DNA of 24,433 nucleotides from Methylophilaceae bacterium UBA7525 (GTDB taxonomy: Bacteria > Pseudomonadota > Gammaproteobacteria > Burkholderiales > Methylophilaceae), in contig DLMX01000010.1 in NCBI GenBank assembly GCA_002479405.1, forward strand, positions 1 to 24,433, read 5' to 3'. The translations under genes and the position numbers were made by a program. This document shows positions 7,791 through 14,919 of the stretch, piece after piece; positions within the stretch are counted from its first letter, which is position 1; each line of letters begins with the position of its first letter. Under the pieces are notes generated by a model. That model made no database searches. It was not told where the DNA came from and saw only the letters and a list, made by a program, of their open reading frames with translations.

Positions 7791-10058
7791 TTAGAAGTCG
7801 TAACGGATACCACCAAACACCTGTCGTTCACGACCGGCCACCATGCCATCTACACGGCTGGCCAGATACTCCTTGTCAGCCAGATTGGTGCCGCTGATGA
7901 ACAATGTTGCGTTGGTGCCCTGCGGCTTGTAACTGGCCGAGGCATTGAACAGGGTGTAGGAAGGAATATCCCCGACCAGGCCGGAATACAGAATTGCCTC
8001 TTCTGCTTCGATCGCACGCGTATAGGCATCCGCTTCCTGACGGCTCACATAATCCCAACCGATGCGGGCATGGAAACCAGACGCGTTTTCATAACCGAAG
8101 TTGATTGAGGCCAGATGACGAGGCGCATAGGGCAAACGATCTCCGCTGTAGATGCCGCTCTCATCATCTTCACCATCCTTCTTGAACTTCGCGGTAAACA
8201 GGTTGGTGTAGGAACCGCTGACGTAGAAGTTATGGGAAGTGTTGTAAATGGTGCCGAAATCAACCCGGCCGGCAAATTCGATACCGGTCATTTGTGATTT
8301 GCCCCCATTGTCGAAAGACCCACCAGCAGTTTTGATGACGATCTCATCAAAATCAGTATGGAACAAGGTGGATTCAAAACCGATACCCTTGAAGTAGTTC
8401 GAACGGATACCCAATTCCCAATTGGTACTTTCTTCCGCCTTGGTCTTGTCAACGATAGCGCAGTTTTCCTCGCTACCTCCTGGACCACATTCTGGCACAC
8501 GCAAATCACGATCCGGACGTGGCGGTGCAAAACCCTTGTGCACGCCGGCAAAGATTGTCGTGTTTTCTATACCGTTCCAGGCCACACCGAAGCCAGGCAG
8601 CACTTCGGTTTGCCGGTTGGTCGCTTTGGACTCAGGATTGTTTTGCGATTCGGTTTCAGCCCGCACGATATCGGTCTTGATTTTGTAGTCTTCGACGCGT
8701 ACGCCAGGTGTCAGCGCCCAATCACCGAGATAGAAAGTATTCTGGGCATAGTAGGAATAGGCATCGACATCGATTTTGATATGCTCACGCGACTCCTGAT
8801 ACTTCGCATAGTGATAACTCTGGAAGCGCGGGTCTCCGCCACGAATCTGTTTACGGTCGATATCTTCAGTGTGATACCTGAAACCGATCACGGCATCATT
8901 TTCGATACCGAACAGGTTATGACTGAAATCCAGACGTGGCTCGATACCCCAATAGGTGAACTCACGCGGTCTCCAGCGGCCACCGCAGGCCGCGGAATCG
9001 GCTTCTGTCAAAGGTACGAGACCGTTATTGGGTCCGGGATTGCCGAAATTATCACAGCGGTCAATTCTTGAATACGGCGTGGTTTCATCCGGGTCATCAT
9101 CATCGAAACCGCCGGGGCCGTTGACCTGACGGAAGGATTTACGCTTGGTATCCGCATAGTAAGCCTGTGTGCTCAATTTCATGCGGTCATCAATTTCAAA
9201 GATGTGTTGCAATTGAGCGACCTTGCGCTCCATTTCAAACTTGTCGCGTTTACCGGTCGGTGCCTGATATTTGTCCTCGGCATACTCTTGCTCGCTCAAG
9301 CCGGTTTCAGAGACGTGCGAGTCTTCTTCGTAATAGCCGACCTTGGCAATCAGGGTCTGACGGTCGGTCAGATTCAACTGACCCTTGACGGTAATATCGC
9401 GCTGGTCGAAATCATGGTTGTCACGGATACCGTCACCCTTGTTCTGCAAGGCATCGATCATGATGCCGCCGCGTTCATCACCGTAGCCGATGTTGACATG
9501 CCCGCCGTAGTAATCATTATTACCGGCCTTGGCGGTAACGCTGCCGGAAAAGCCGTTGGTTGGGACCGGTTTGGTCACAAAGTTGATCATGCCACCAACC
9601 GTCTGTGGGCCATAGAGCACCTGACCGGAACCCTTGACCACCTCGATACGTTGCAAACGCTCCAGCGGAGTCGTGTAATGTGCAGATGGGTCACCATAAG
9701 GGGCCAGGAACAGCGGCATGCCATCTTCCATCAGCAAAGTACGGGCAGTACGGCGCGGATCCATGCCACGCACACCGATATTGATACCGAGACCAAAGGA
9801 GTTCTCACCGACAATGTTGACACCCGGAACAGTATTCAATGCTTCCTGCATGGAGAACGGCTGGCGCTCTTCCAACCCCTTTTCATCCACCACATTGAAT
9901 GAACCCGGAACTGCTTCAAGGTTGGACGGCAAAATGCCTTTAACAGAGATGGCATCGGTAACAACCGTCTCTTCTGACGCAACAGCAAAACCAGATGTAC
10001 CGGCAAATGCCAGCATCACAGCAACTACCGTTGCTTTTGGAATGGGATATTTTTTCAT
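7791..10058 (-). CDS. TonB-dependent outer-membrane receptor
   Basis: Outer-membrane active-transport receptor of 755 residues, energised by TonB-ExbBD. It has a signal peptide (about 1-28, cleavage near AVA-S), a TonB-box-like segment EETVVTDAISV, and a plug domain to about residue 170 with NIGVRGMD, RIEVVKGSGQVLYG and GGMINFVTKP. A 22-strand-type barrel follows, ending in the C-terminal phenylalanine signature (IRYDF). The ATG at 10058 is preferred over an upstream TTG at 10064 because GAGGAG sits six bases before it. Outer loops include a very acidic stretch (GGFDDDDPDE) and two Cys pairs. FecA-like receptors linked to xox genes (LutH, LanA) take up lanthanide complexes in other methylotrophs. 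Linkage makes that a reasonable hypothesis here, but iron or another chelate is possible. Confidence 0.93.
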   Translation of the reverse strand: MKKYPIPKATVVAVMLAFAGTSGFAVASEETVVTDAISVKGILPSNLEAVPGSFNVVDEKGLEERQPFSMQEALNTVPGVNIVGENSFGLGINIGVRGMDPRRTARTLLMEDGMPLFLAPYGDPSAHYTTPLERLQRIEVVKGSGQVLYGPQTVGGMINFVTKPVPTNGFSGSVTAKAGNNDYYGGHVNIGYGDERGGIMIDALQNKGDGIRDNHDFDQRDITVKGQLNLTDRQTLIAKVGYYEEDSHVSETGLSEQEYAEDKYQAPTGKRDKFEMERKVAQLQHIFEIDDRMKLSTQAYYADTKRKSFRQVNGPGGFDDDDPDETTPYSRIDRCDNFGNPGPNNGLVPLTEADSAACGGRWRPREFTYWGIEPRLDFSHNLFGIENDAVIGFRYHTEDIDRKQIRGGDPRFQSYHYAKYQESREHIKIDVDAYSYYAQNTFYLGDWALTPGVRVEDYKIKTDIVRAETESQNNPESKATNRQTEVLPGFGVAWNGIENTTIFAGVHKGFAPPRPDRDLRVPECGPGGSEENCAIVDKTKAEESTNWELGIRSNYFKGIGFESTLFHTDFDEIVIKTAGGSFDNGGKSQMTGIEFAGRVDFGTIYNTSHNFYVSGSYTNLFTAKFKKDGEDDESGIYSGDRLPYAPRHLASINFGYENASGFHARIGWDYVSRQEADAYTRAIEAEEAILYSGLVGDIPSYTLFNASASYKPQGTNATLFISGTNLADKEYLASRVDGMVAGRERQVFGGIRYDF

Positions 10059-10201
10059 TAACAACTCCTCAACTAAGAAATCGATACCAATTCAAGCATC
10101 ACTAGTCAGAGGCAACATCCATACCATATAAGATATAAAACACAAGTCACTGTTTTAATTTATTTTTAATCCCTGCAAAACATTTCGCGCTGGCTACTGA
10201 C

Positions 10202-10246
10202 AGCCACCATGTGGCTACAAACAACCAAATATGATCGTTTGTAACC
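10202..10246. promoter_or_regulatory. inverted repeats upstream of the TonB receptor gene
   Basis: In the 209 bp between the receptor start and the terminator at 10268 there is a perfect AGCCAC-CAT-GTGGCT (10202-10216), overlapped by GGCTACAAAC-N14-GTTTGTAACC (10213-10246, one mismatch pair). They lie 145-190 bp upstream of the receptor ATG and could be operator or leader structure. No clear promoter hexamers were recognised. Confidence 0.35.
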
Positions 10247-10267
10247 ACCGAAATAATCAGTTTCCAT

Positions 10268-10304
10268 AAAAAAGCGAGCCATATCTGGGGAGATTATGGC
10301 TCGC
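10268..10304 (-). terminator. Rho-independent terminator of the receptor relic
   Basis: On the minus strand GCGAGCCATA...TATGGCTCGC gives a perfect 10 bp stem plus the ATCT/AGAT tip, then a T run. It is homologous to the terminator at 7691, with changes on both arms that keep pairing. Confidence 0.8.
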
Positions 10305-10359
10305 TGTAAGTGCGAAGTATCTGATTACTCCCCTCGCTCCCGGAGATGAGGTTTTTTTG

Positions 10360-10600
10360 TTAAAAATCATAACGGATACCACTAAATATCTGTCGTTCAC
10401 GACCGGCCAGATATCCATTGTCGTTCAGATTTATGCCGCTGATGAATATCATCGCACTTGTGCCTTGCGGCTTGTAACTGGCCGAAGCATTGAACAGAAT
10501 GTAGGAAGGAATGTCCCCAACCAGGCCGGGATACTGGATGGCCTCATCTGCTTCGATCGCACGCATGAAATTAATACGGAAGTGAAACTGCGGGCCGAGC
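10360..10600 (-). pseudogene. 3' remnant of a second TonB-dependent receptor gene
   Basis: The frame ending at 10360 encodes a near copy of the last roughly 90 residues of the intact receptor at 7791. Shared blocks are RAIEA(E/D)EAI, GLVGDIPSY, LFNASASYKPQGT, GRERQ and the terminal IRYDF. It lacks about ten codons between the FHxRI and RAIEA blocks and several around DKEYLASRVDGMV. Homology fades upstream of about 10600, so plug and most of the barrel are gone. The downstream terminator is also duplicated. Not functional as a receptor; the upper boundary is approximate. Confidence 0.85.
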
Positions 10601-10618
10601 AGACAGGAACGCAGACGC

Positions 10619-11038
10619 ATGGCACAGGATGTCATGGCGAAAATTCTGGTCTTTACCAGACATGACGATATCATTCATGCGGCCCGCTCCATCCGCGCCG
10701 GCGCACGCGGTTATGTCGTCAAATCGGACGACCCTGATATCCTGTTGCAGGCCACACAACAGATTCTGGCAGGGAAACGCTTTATCGGTCACGGGATTGC
10801 ACATAAGATCGCTGTCGAACAATCCTCCGGACTGAACAATCTGATCAACTTACTCTCGCAACGCGATTTTAAGGTGTTCAGCCGTTTGGTTGCCGGCCAC
10901 TCGATCAGTGGAATCGCCAAGAAACTGAACATCAGCCAAAAATCTGCAGCCAATATACAAACCCATATCCGACAGAAGCTCAATGTGCAGAATACCAACC
11001 AGATGGTGCACCTCGCCACCAGCTACGGCATTCTTTGA
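10619..11038 (+). pseudogene. 5'-truncated LuxR/NarL-type response regulator
   Basis: The 139-residue frame matches the C-terminal two thirds of the regulator at 20290-20931. It starts in receiver strand 4 (ILVFTRHD aligned with VVIFSMHE), then AGARGYVVKS and a complete LuxR-type helix-turn-helix (LSQRDFKVFSRLVAGHS, LNISQKSAANIQTHIRQKL). The first roughly 78 residues, including the phospho-acceptor Asp, are missing. The break lies near 10600-10625, beside the receptor relic. The remaining frame is undamaged, with AGGAA 9 bases before the ATG at 10619 and AGGA just before a second ATG at 10634. A short DNA-binding protein could therefore still be made. Confidence 0.75.
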
Positions 11039-11246
11039 GTAAGTGCATTGTGTTTTATCCCAAACCTGTTCCTATCCCACGCCCGTCTTTTTGAACAAAT
11101 CATAGGTCCATAGGTCTGCCCGTTAATGTGCGCATGAGATTTGCACTGGACTTTCTTCAGCATCAAGGCAGTCAAGCACCAACAGGATTTTGGGGGGGGC
11201 TAAAAATTCAACAAAAGAGCAGCAAGCCCAAAAAACCAAAAGGTAA

Positions 11247-11286
11247 GAAAAAACGCCATGGCAGACTCTTCAGCTTTAATGCCATG
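11247..11286 (-). terminator. possible terminator of the second beta-propeller gene
   Basis: On the minus strand CATGGCA-N16-TGCCATG is followed after GCG by six T, 37 bp beyond the stop codon at 11323. The loop is long, so strength is uncertain. Apart from this, the 284 bp between 11039 and 11322 contain only an unconvincing Lys-rich frame. Confidence 0.45.
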
Positions 11287-11322
11287 ACGCATTATTAATT
11301 ATGCCTGAGGACTTGATAGCAC

Positions 11323-12285
11323 TCAGTGAATCATGACGCCCCACGGAAATGATCCGACAGGAATATCGGCGTGATGCTCAAGCTTGATGGTATCAATCAC
11401 GGATATGGAGTTGGAACGTCCATTGGCAACATAGAGTTTATTGCCGTCCGGAGTCAATGCCATGTTCCATGGTCGCTCACCGACCTTGATGGTCTTGATG
11501 ACCTTGTTGGTTTGAGTGTCGATCACACTGACTGACTTTTCACCACCGTTACTGACATAAACCCTGGCTCCGTCCGGTGAGACAATCACGCCATTTGAAC
11601 GAACACCGACCTTGATCCGGTCGACCACCTTCCAGTCACCCGTGCTGATGACTTCCACCAGATTGGCTGCTTCGTTCGCGACATAGAACCGTTTACCATC
11701 CGGCAGGAAGCTGATACCTCTCGGATGCTTGCTGCCCTTTATCAGATGCACCGATTGCATTGTGGCGGCCTCAAAAACATCCAGATCTCCACTTTTTTCA
11801 TTGCTGGTGATCAGCCACTTCCCATCCGGGCTATATACGCAGTGCTCGGGGTTTTTACCCTTGTTTTTTGAAGTCTGCACCAACTTGAAGGCATTCAAAT
11901 CGACGAAGGAAACCGCGTGATCCTCCTCCAGGCAGGCAGCCAGCGTCTTGCCATCAGGGGAGATTTTGATGCCTTCCGGTTCATCACCCACAAATACACG
12001 AGAGAGTTCCTTGCCTGTTGCCAGATCCAGCTTGGCCACGGCATTGTCATCACGAACTACGACATAAAGATACTTGCCGCTCGCATCCAGTGTCGCAGCC
12101 TGAATTCTTTTACCAAGGCTGCCGCCTTTGGGTAAAACATCAACAACCTTGTCTATACCAGTGTCGATCACGGATATCGTGCCATCCTTTTCATTCGGCA
12201 CATAGGCCAAAGGTGCTGCAATGGCCTGATGAAAAAATAGGGAAAGAACACCTGTCAGAATTGCATGGCTTGGATTGAAATTCAT
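11323..12285 (-). CDS. periplasmic YVTN-type beta-propeller protein (second of two)
   Basis: Exported protein of 320 residues. The signal peptide ends near AIAA-PLAYV. Seven YVTN-like blades follow, each with a variant of (Y/V)VxN...(I/V)SVID; clear ones are VPNEKDGTISVIDT, VSNGGEKSVSVIDT and VANGRSNSISVIDT, with PxGI or GVxxSPDG turns between. Propellers of this type occur beside PQQ-dependent alcohol dehydrogenases and are classed as PQQ-catabolism-associated, without a proven role. The ATG at 12285 is chosen over an upstream codon at 12354 because it has AAGGA 8 bases before it and begins the signal peptide. A terminator hairpin lies just upstream (12306-12335). It is a diverged paralogue of the protein at 13613-14599. 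Confidence 0.88.
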   Translation of the reverse strand: MNFNPSHAILTGVLSLFFHQAIAAPLAYVPNEKDGTISVIDTGIDKVVDVLPKGGSLGKRIQAATLDASGKYLYVVVRDDNAVAKLDLATGKELSRVFVGDEPEGIKISPDGKTLAACLEEDHAVSFVDLNAFKLVQTSKNKGKNPEHCVYSPDGKWLITSNEKSGDLDVFEAATMQSVHLIKGSKHPRGISFLPDGKRFYVANEAANLVEVISTGDWKVVDRIKVGVRSNGVIVSPDGARVYVSNGGEKSVSVIDTQTNKVIKTIKVGERPWNMALTPDGNKLYVANGRSNSISVIDTIKLEHHADIPVGSFPWGVMIH

Positions 12286-12305
12286 CGTGATTCCTTGGTT
12301 TTTTG

Positions 12306-12335
12306 AAAAAAAACCAGACACCTTGCAGTGCCTGG
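12306..12335 (-). terminator. terminator hairpin in the leader of the propeller gene (attenuator candidate)
   Basis: On the minus strand CCAGGCAC-TGCAAG-GTGTCTGG (8 pairs, one G-U) is followed by eight T, ending 20 bases before the 12285 ATG and ahead of its ribosome binding site. An alternative hairpin GGTTTTTT-TTC-AAAAAACC (12297-12315) uses the terminator's last GG and U tract and excludes full pairing. It may simply end the upstream operon, but it leaves no room for a promoter before the start codon. Confidence 0.7.
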
Positions 12336-12449
12336 CTGAGCTATGGAGACACACATCAAGAGATGGTTATTGGCTAAATCATGAAGCCAGCCGCTGATGG
12401 AAGTGTAGATGCCATGTTAAGGAGTTAAGAAAGGAGGCACTAGGCCGAT

Positions 12450-12479
12450 ACTCCCGAGTTTCTATGGGATTTTTTCCCA
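12450..12479. promoter_or_regulatory. palindromic GGGA/TCCC cluster upstream of the propeller gene
   Basis: ACTCCC (12450-12455), GGGATT (12466-12471) and TGGGA-N5-TCCCA (12465-12479) form overlapping inverted repeats in the 208 bp gap between the SRPBCC and propeller genes. The design resembles the half-site cluster upstream of xoxF (19370-19396). Confidence 0.35.
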
Positions 12480-12493
12480 ACAGGCCTTCCTTT

Positions 12494-13027
12494 TTACTTT
12501 TCCAGATAGCGCTTGATGCCAGCCAGACCTGCATCGTAAATCTTGTTGATGGCCGCGACTGCGGTCGGATTATCCTGTCCCGGAGGTGCTTCCATACTGT
12601 TGGCCATGTTGTAGAAACGACCAGTCCATGTCAGCGTGGACTCCCCTTCTCCCGGACCTGGTTTTACCTGCATCACCGCCCGATAATTGCTGACCGGCAC
12701 CGTGCCTTCCACCATCTTGTAGTCAAGCTTGAATTCCTCGGCTTTCGCCTCCCTGAGCTTTTCAATGATGTAGCTGCCATCCTTGAAAGTGACTGTCCGA
12801 TGTGTCAAAACTGCTTCGCTTTCGCTATCCTTGCGATCTTCCACCTTGATTTCGGCAACGTCGCCATGCCATTGCGCGATTGCACCAAAATCCGTTAATG
12901 CAGCCCATACTTTCGCCGGCTCTGCCTTGATCACCACTTCTTTCACGATTTTTTGCGGACTGGGGCCATGTGCCATGGCCAGTGCCGGTGTAAACAATGC
13001 TGCCGCGATTGCCAGAATACTTCTCAT
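12494..13027 (-). CDS. MxaD-like SRPBCC-fold periplasmic protein (copy 2)
   Basis: Exported START/SRPBCC-domain protein of 177 residues. Its signal peptide runs MRSILAIAAALFTPALAMA, cleaved before HG. The domain shows EPAKVWAALTDFGAIAQWH, a central EG(T)VPVSNYRAVMQVK, TLTWTGRFYN and a C-terminal amphipathic helix (YDAGLAGIKRYL). The ATG at 13027 is preferred to one at 13057 because it starts the signal peptide and follows AAGGG. MxaD, a periplasmic SRPBCC-type protein, stimulates electron transfer from methanol dehydrogenase to its cytochrome in Methylorubrum. A similar role beside XoxF/XoxG is inferred. It is a tandem paralogue of the next gene, 32 bp away. Confidence 0.85.
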   Translation of the reverse strand: MRSILAIAAALFTPALAMAHGPSPQKIVKEVVIKAEPAKVWAALTDFGAIAQWHGDVAEIKVEDRKDSESEAVLTHRTVTFKDGSYIIEKLREAKAEEFKLDYKMVEGTVPVSNYRAVMQVKPGPGEGESTLTWTGRFYNMANSMEAPPGQDNPTAVAAINKIYDAGLAGIKRYLEK

Positions 13028-13059
13028 ATTGCCCTTACCCTTTCCATGAATCGACATTA

Positions 13060-13599
13060 TTACTTGGCCTCCAGCACGGTCTTCAGCCCGGTCAGTCCTG
13101 CGTCGTATACACCTTCAACTGCAGCGATGGCAGCCGCATTGTCTTCACCTTTGGGCGCATCAACGGCATATGCCTTGTTGTAGAAACGTCCGGTCCAGGT
13201 CACCACTGTCTGGCTTGGTTCTGCACCTGCCTTGACCTGCATGATGGCGCGATAACTGCTGACCGGTAGCACACCTTCGACAATACGATATTCCAGCTTC
13301 ATGTCTGCATCAGAAGCTCCTACCAATTTCTCGAGTATCGTTCCGCCATCCTTGAGCGTCAGCAGACGATGTTGCACATCCGCACCGCTGTCGTCCTTTC
13401 TCATTTCCAACTGCGTGCTGGCCACAGCAGGGTGCCATTGATAGATTGCACCGAAATCCTTGACCAAATCCCAGACCTTTGCCGGCTCGGCCTGTATGGT
13501 CACTTCCTTGATGACTTTCTGTTGACTGGGTGCAACAGCTGCGGTGGCCTGTAGGGCCAAGCCCAATGCAGACACAACTAACAAATGTTTAAGTTTCAT
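13060..13599 (-). CDS. MxaD-like SRPBCC-fold periplasmic protein (copy 1)
   Basis: Exported SRPBCC-domain protein of 179 residues with signal peptide MKLKHLLVVSALGLALQATA. It has the same landmarks as its downstream paralogue: EPAKVWDLVKDFGAIYQWHP, EGVLPVSSYRAIMQVK, VTWTGRFYNKAY and YDAGLTGLKTVL. The start at 13599 is supported by AGAGGAAA about 6-7 bases upstream; a longer frame from 13674 would overlap the propeller gene and lacks a signal peptide at its N-terminus. It lies 13 bp after the YVTN gene, so probably in one operon. The ligand pocket is of unknown specificity; a role in XoxF-cytochrome interaction is inferred from MxaD. Confidence 0.86.
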   Translation of the reverse strand: MKLKHLLVVSALGLALQATAAVAPSQQKVIKEVTIQAEPAKVWDLVKDFGAIYQWHPAVASTQLEMRKDDSGADVQHRLLTLKDGGTILEKLVGASDADMKLEYRIVEGVLPVSSYRAIMQVKAGAEPSQTVVTWTGRFYNKAYAVDAPKGEDNAAAIAAVEGVYDAGLTGLKTVLEAK

Positions 13600-13612
13600 T
13601 ACAATTTCCTCT

Positions 13613-14599
13613 TTATGGTTGAACAGGATAGCCAATGAATTGGCCGAATGAACGGCTCTGCGAGCCGGTGGCAATACTCTTTATCTTGCGATTGGTTTTG
13701 GCATCGATGACCGAAACGGCGTTATCCATCCAGCTGGCGACATAGACACGCTGATGCCTTGCGTCAAACGAAACTCCTTCGGGGAAGCCATCCACATCAA
13801 TGGTTGCAATGACTTTTCCAGCCTGTATATCTATCACCGACACAGTGTCTTCACCTGTGTTGCTGACATAGGCAAAACGCCCATCAGGGCTTGTAGTCAC
13901 ACAATATGGATGCTCTCCGACCGGGATGGTCGCGACCACCCGGTCTCGGTGCGTATCAATGACCGAGACCGAGTTACTCTCGACATTAACCACGAGCAGA
14001 CTTCCACCATCACCACTCAAGGCCATGCCGAACGGGTGTTTGCCAACCGGGATTTTTGATATCAGCTTGCGACTGCGGATATCAATCACACCCACATCAT
14101 TGCTATCCCTGTTGGCCACATACAAAGTTGCGCCCTCGCGGCTGACCTCCATACCGGATGGCGCCTCGCCTATTTCGATTTCACCAGTCTGCTGATAGCT
14201 TTCCGTATCAATCAGTAATACTCGATCATGAAACCAGTCTGCGACAAACAACTGGCCGCCGGTCTTGCTCAATGCCAAGCCAACCGGCGCAATTTGCAGT
14301 CTGATCTCATGTATCACCCGATTGCTCCGCATATCAATGACCGAGACCGAGCGCCCATCAACGTTTGAGACGTAGACACGCTCCTGAACGGGGTCGATGG
14401 CAATGCCGACCGGGCCTTTCCCTACCGAAATATCAGCCGACACCTCGTCCACCACCAGATCAATCACGGAAACGGTATCCGATCCCTGATTGGTAATATA
14501 GGCAAATGGCGCGCCGGCAGCTGCTGTTGATACCAACAGCAGTCCCAATGCAGCAATTACCCCATGAACTCGCTGGAGTCTATTTTCATGTTTTCCCAA
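13613..14599 (-). CDS. periplasmic YVTN-type beta-propeller protein (first of two)
   Basis: Exported propeller protein of 328 residues. A signal peptide (VIAALGLLLVSTAAAGA) is followed by seven blades, among them ITNQGSDTVSVIDL, VSNVDGRSVSVIDM, VSNTGEDTVSVIDI and VASWMDNAVSVIDA. The only usable start before the signal peptide is a TTG at 14599, inside the end of the preceding lipoprotein gene (43 bp overlap), so translation is probably coupled to it. AGAAGG lies about 11 bases before the TTG, so the start is less certain than the rest. The role in the xox system is unknown; it may bind or chaperone PQQ enzymes. Confidence 0.86.
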   Translation of the reverse strand: MGKHENRLQRVHGVIAALGLLLVSTAAAGAPFAYITNQGSDTVSVIDLVVDEVSADISVGKGPVGIAIDPVQERVYVSNVDGRSVSVIDMRSNRVIHEIRLQIAPVGLALSKTGGQLFVADWFHDRVLLIDTESYQQTGEIEIGEAPSGMEVSREGATLYVANRDSNDVGVIDIRSRKLISKIPVGKHPFGMALSGDGGSLLVVNVESNSVSVIDTHRDRVVATIPVGEHPYCVTTSPDGRFAYVSNTGEDTVSVIDIQAGKVIATIDVDGFPEGVSFDARHQRVYVASWMDNAVSVIDAKTNRKIKSIATGSQSRSFGQFIGYPVQP

Positions 14600-14913
14600 A
14601 CTTCAGTAGCCCTTCTAATATTAGTTTTAGGCTGTTCCTGAAAATACAAAAGAGAGGTACCGCTACTAAAGCAGTATCGCTTACCATCATCAGGATCCAG
14701 CCAGTTGATTGAACAATCGGTGGGTATCCGGTGGCCGGAAATCAGACCTAACACATCATGTTTATCAAATTCGCCCTGCATGTCCTTTGGGGCAATGGCT
14801 TTCCAGATCCCAACCTCTGCGGATTTCTGTGAATTTTGAGCACAGCCGCTTAATCCAGGAACCAGGCACAACATCCCAAGAAAAGCTGCAAGACAAATTC
14901 GATATAAACCCAT
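14557..14913 (-). CDS. small lipoprotein of unknown function
   Basis: Protein of 118 residues with an N-terminal hydrophobic segment ending in lipobox L-S-G-C (lipidated Cys at residue 24 from the ATG at 14913). The mature part has two further Cys flanking WLDPDDGKRY (IPTDCSIN and KRYCFS), probably a disulfide. A TTG one codon upstream is also possible, but ATG is preferred. It begins six bases after the cytochrome stop codon and overlaps the propeller gene by 43 bp, so it is firmly inside the xox operon. I do not recognise the family; membrane tethering beside XoxG suggests an assembly or docking part. Confidence 0.7.
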   Translation of the reverse strand: MGLYRICLAAFLGMLCLVPGLSGCAQNSQKSAEVGIWKAIAPKDMQGEFDKHDVLGLISGHRIPTDCSINWLDPDDGKRYCFSSGTSLLYFQEQPKTNIRRATEVWENMKIDSSEFMG

Positions 14914-14919
14914 CAATAA

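Noticed and set aside
8358..9902. Two + strand frames of over 230 codons opposite the TonB receptor
   Set aside because: Mirror frames of the receptor gene, without family motifs or ribosome binding sites.
11134..11298. 54-codon + strand frame, basic and Lys-rich (KPKKPKGKKKR)
   Set aside because: No ribosome binding site; the Lys run comes from A-rich DNA and its end overlaps the probable minus-strand terminator at 11247-11286.
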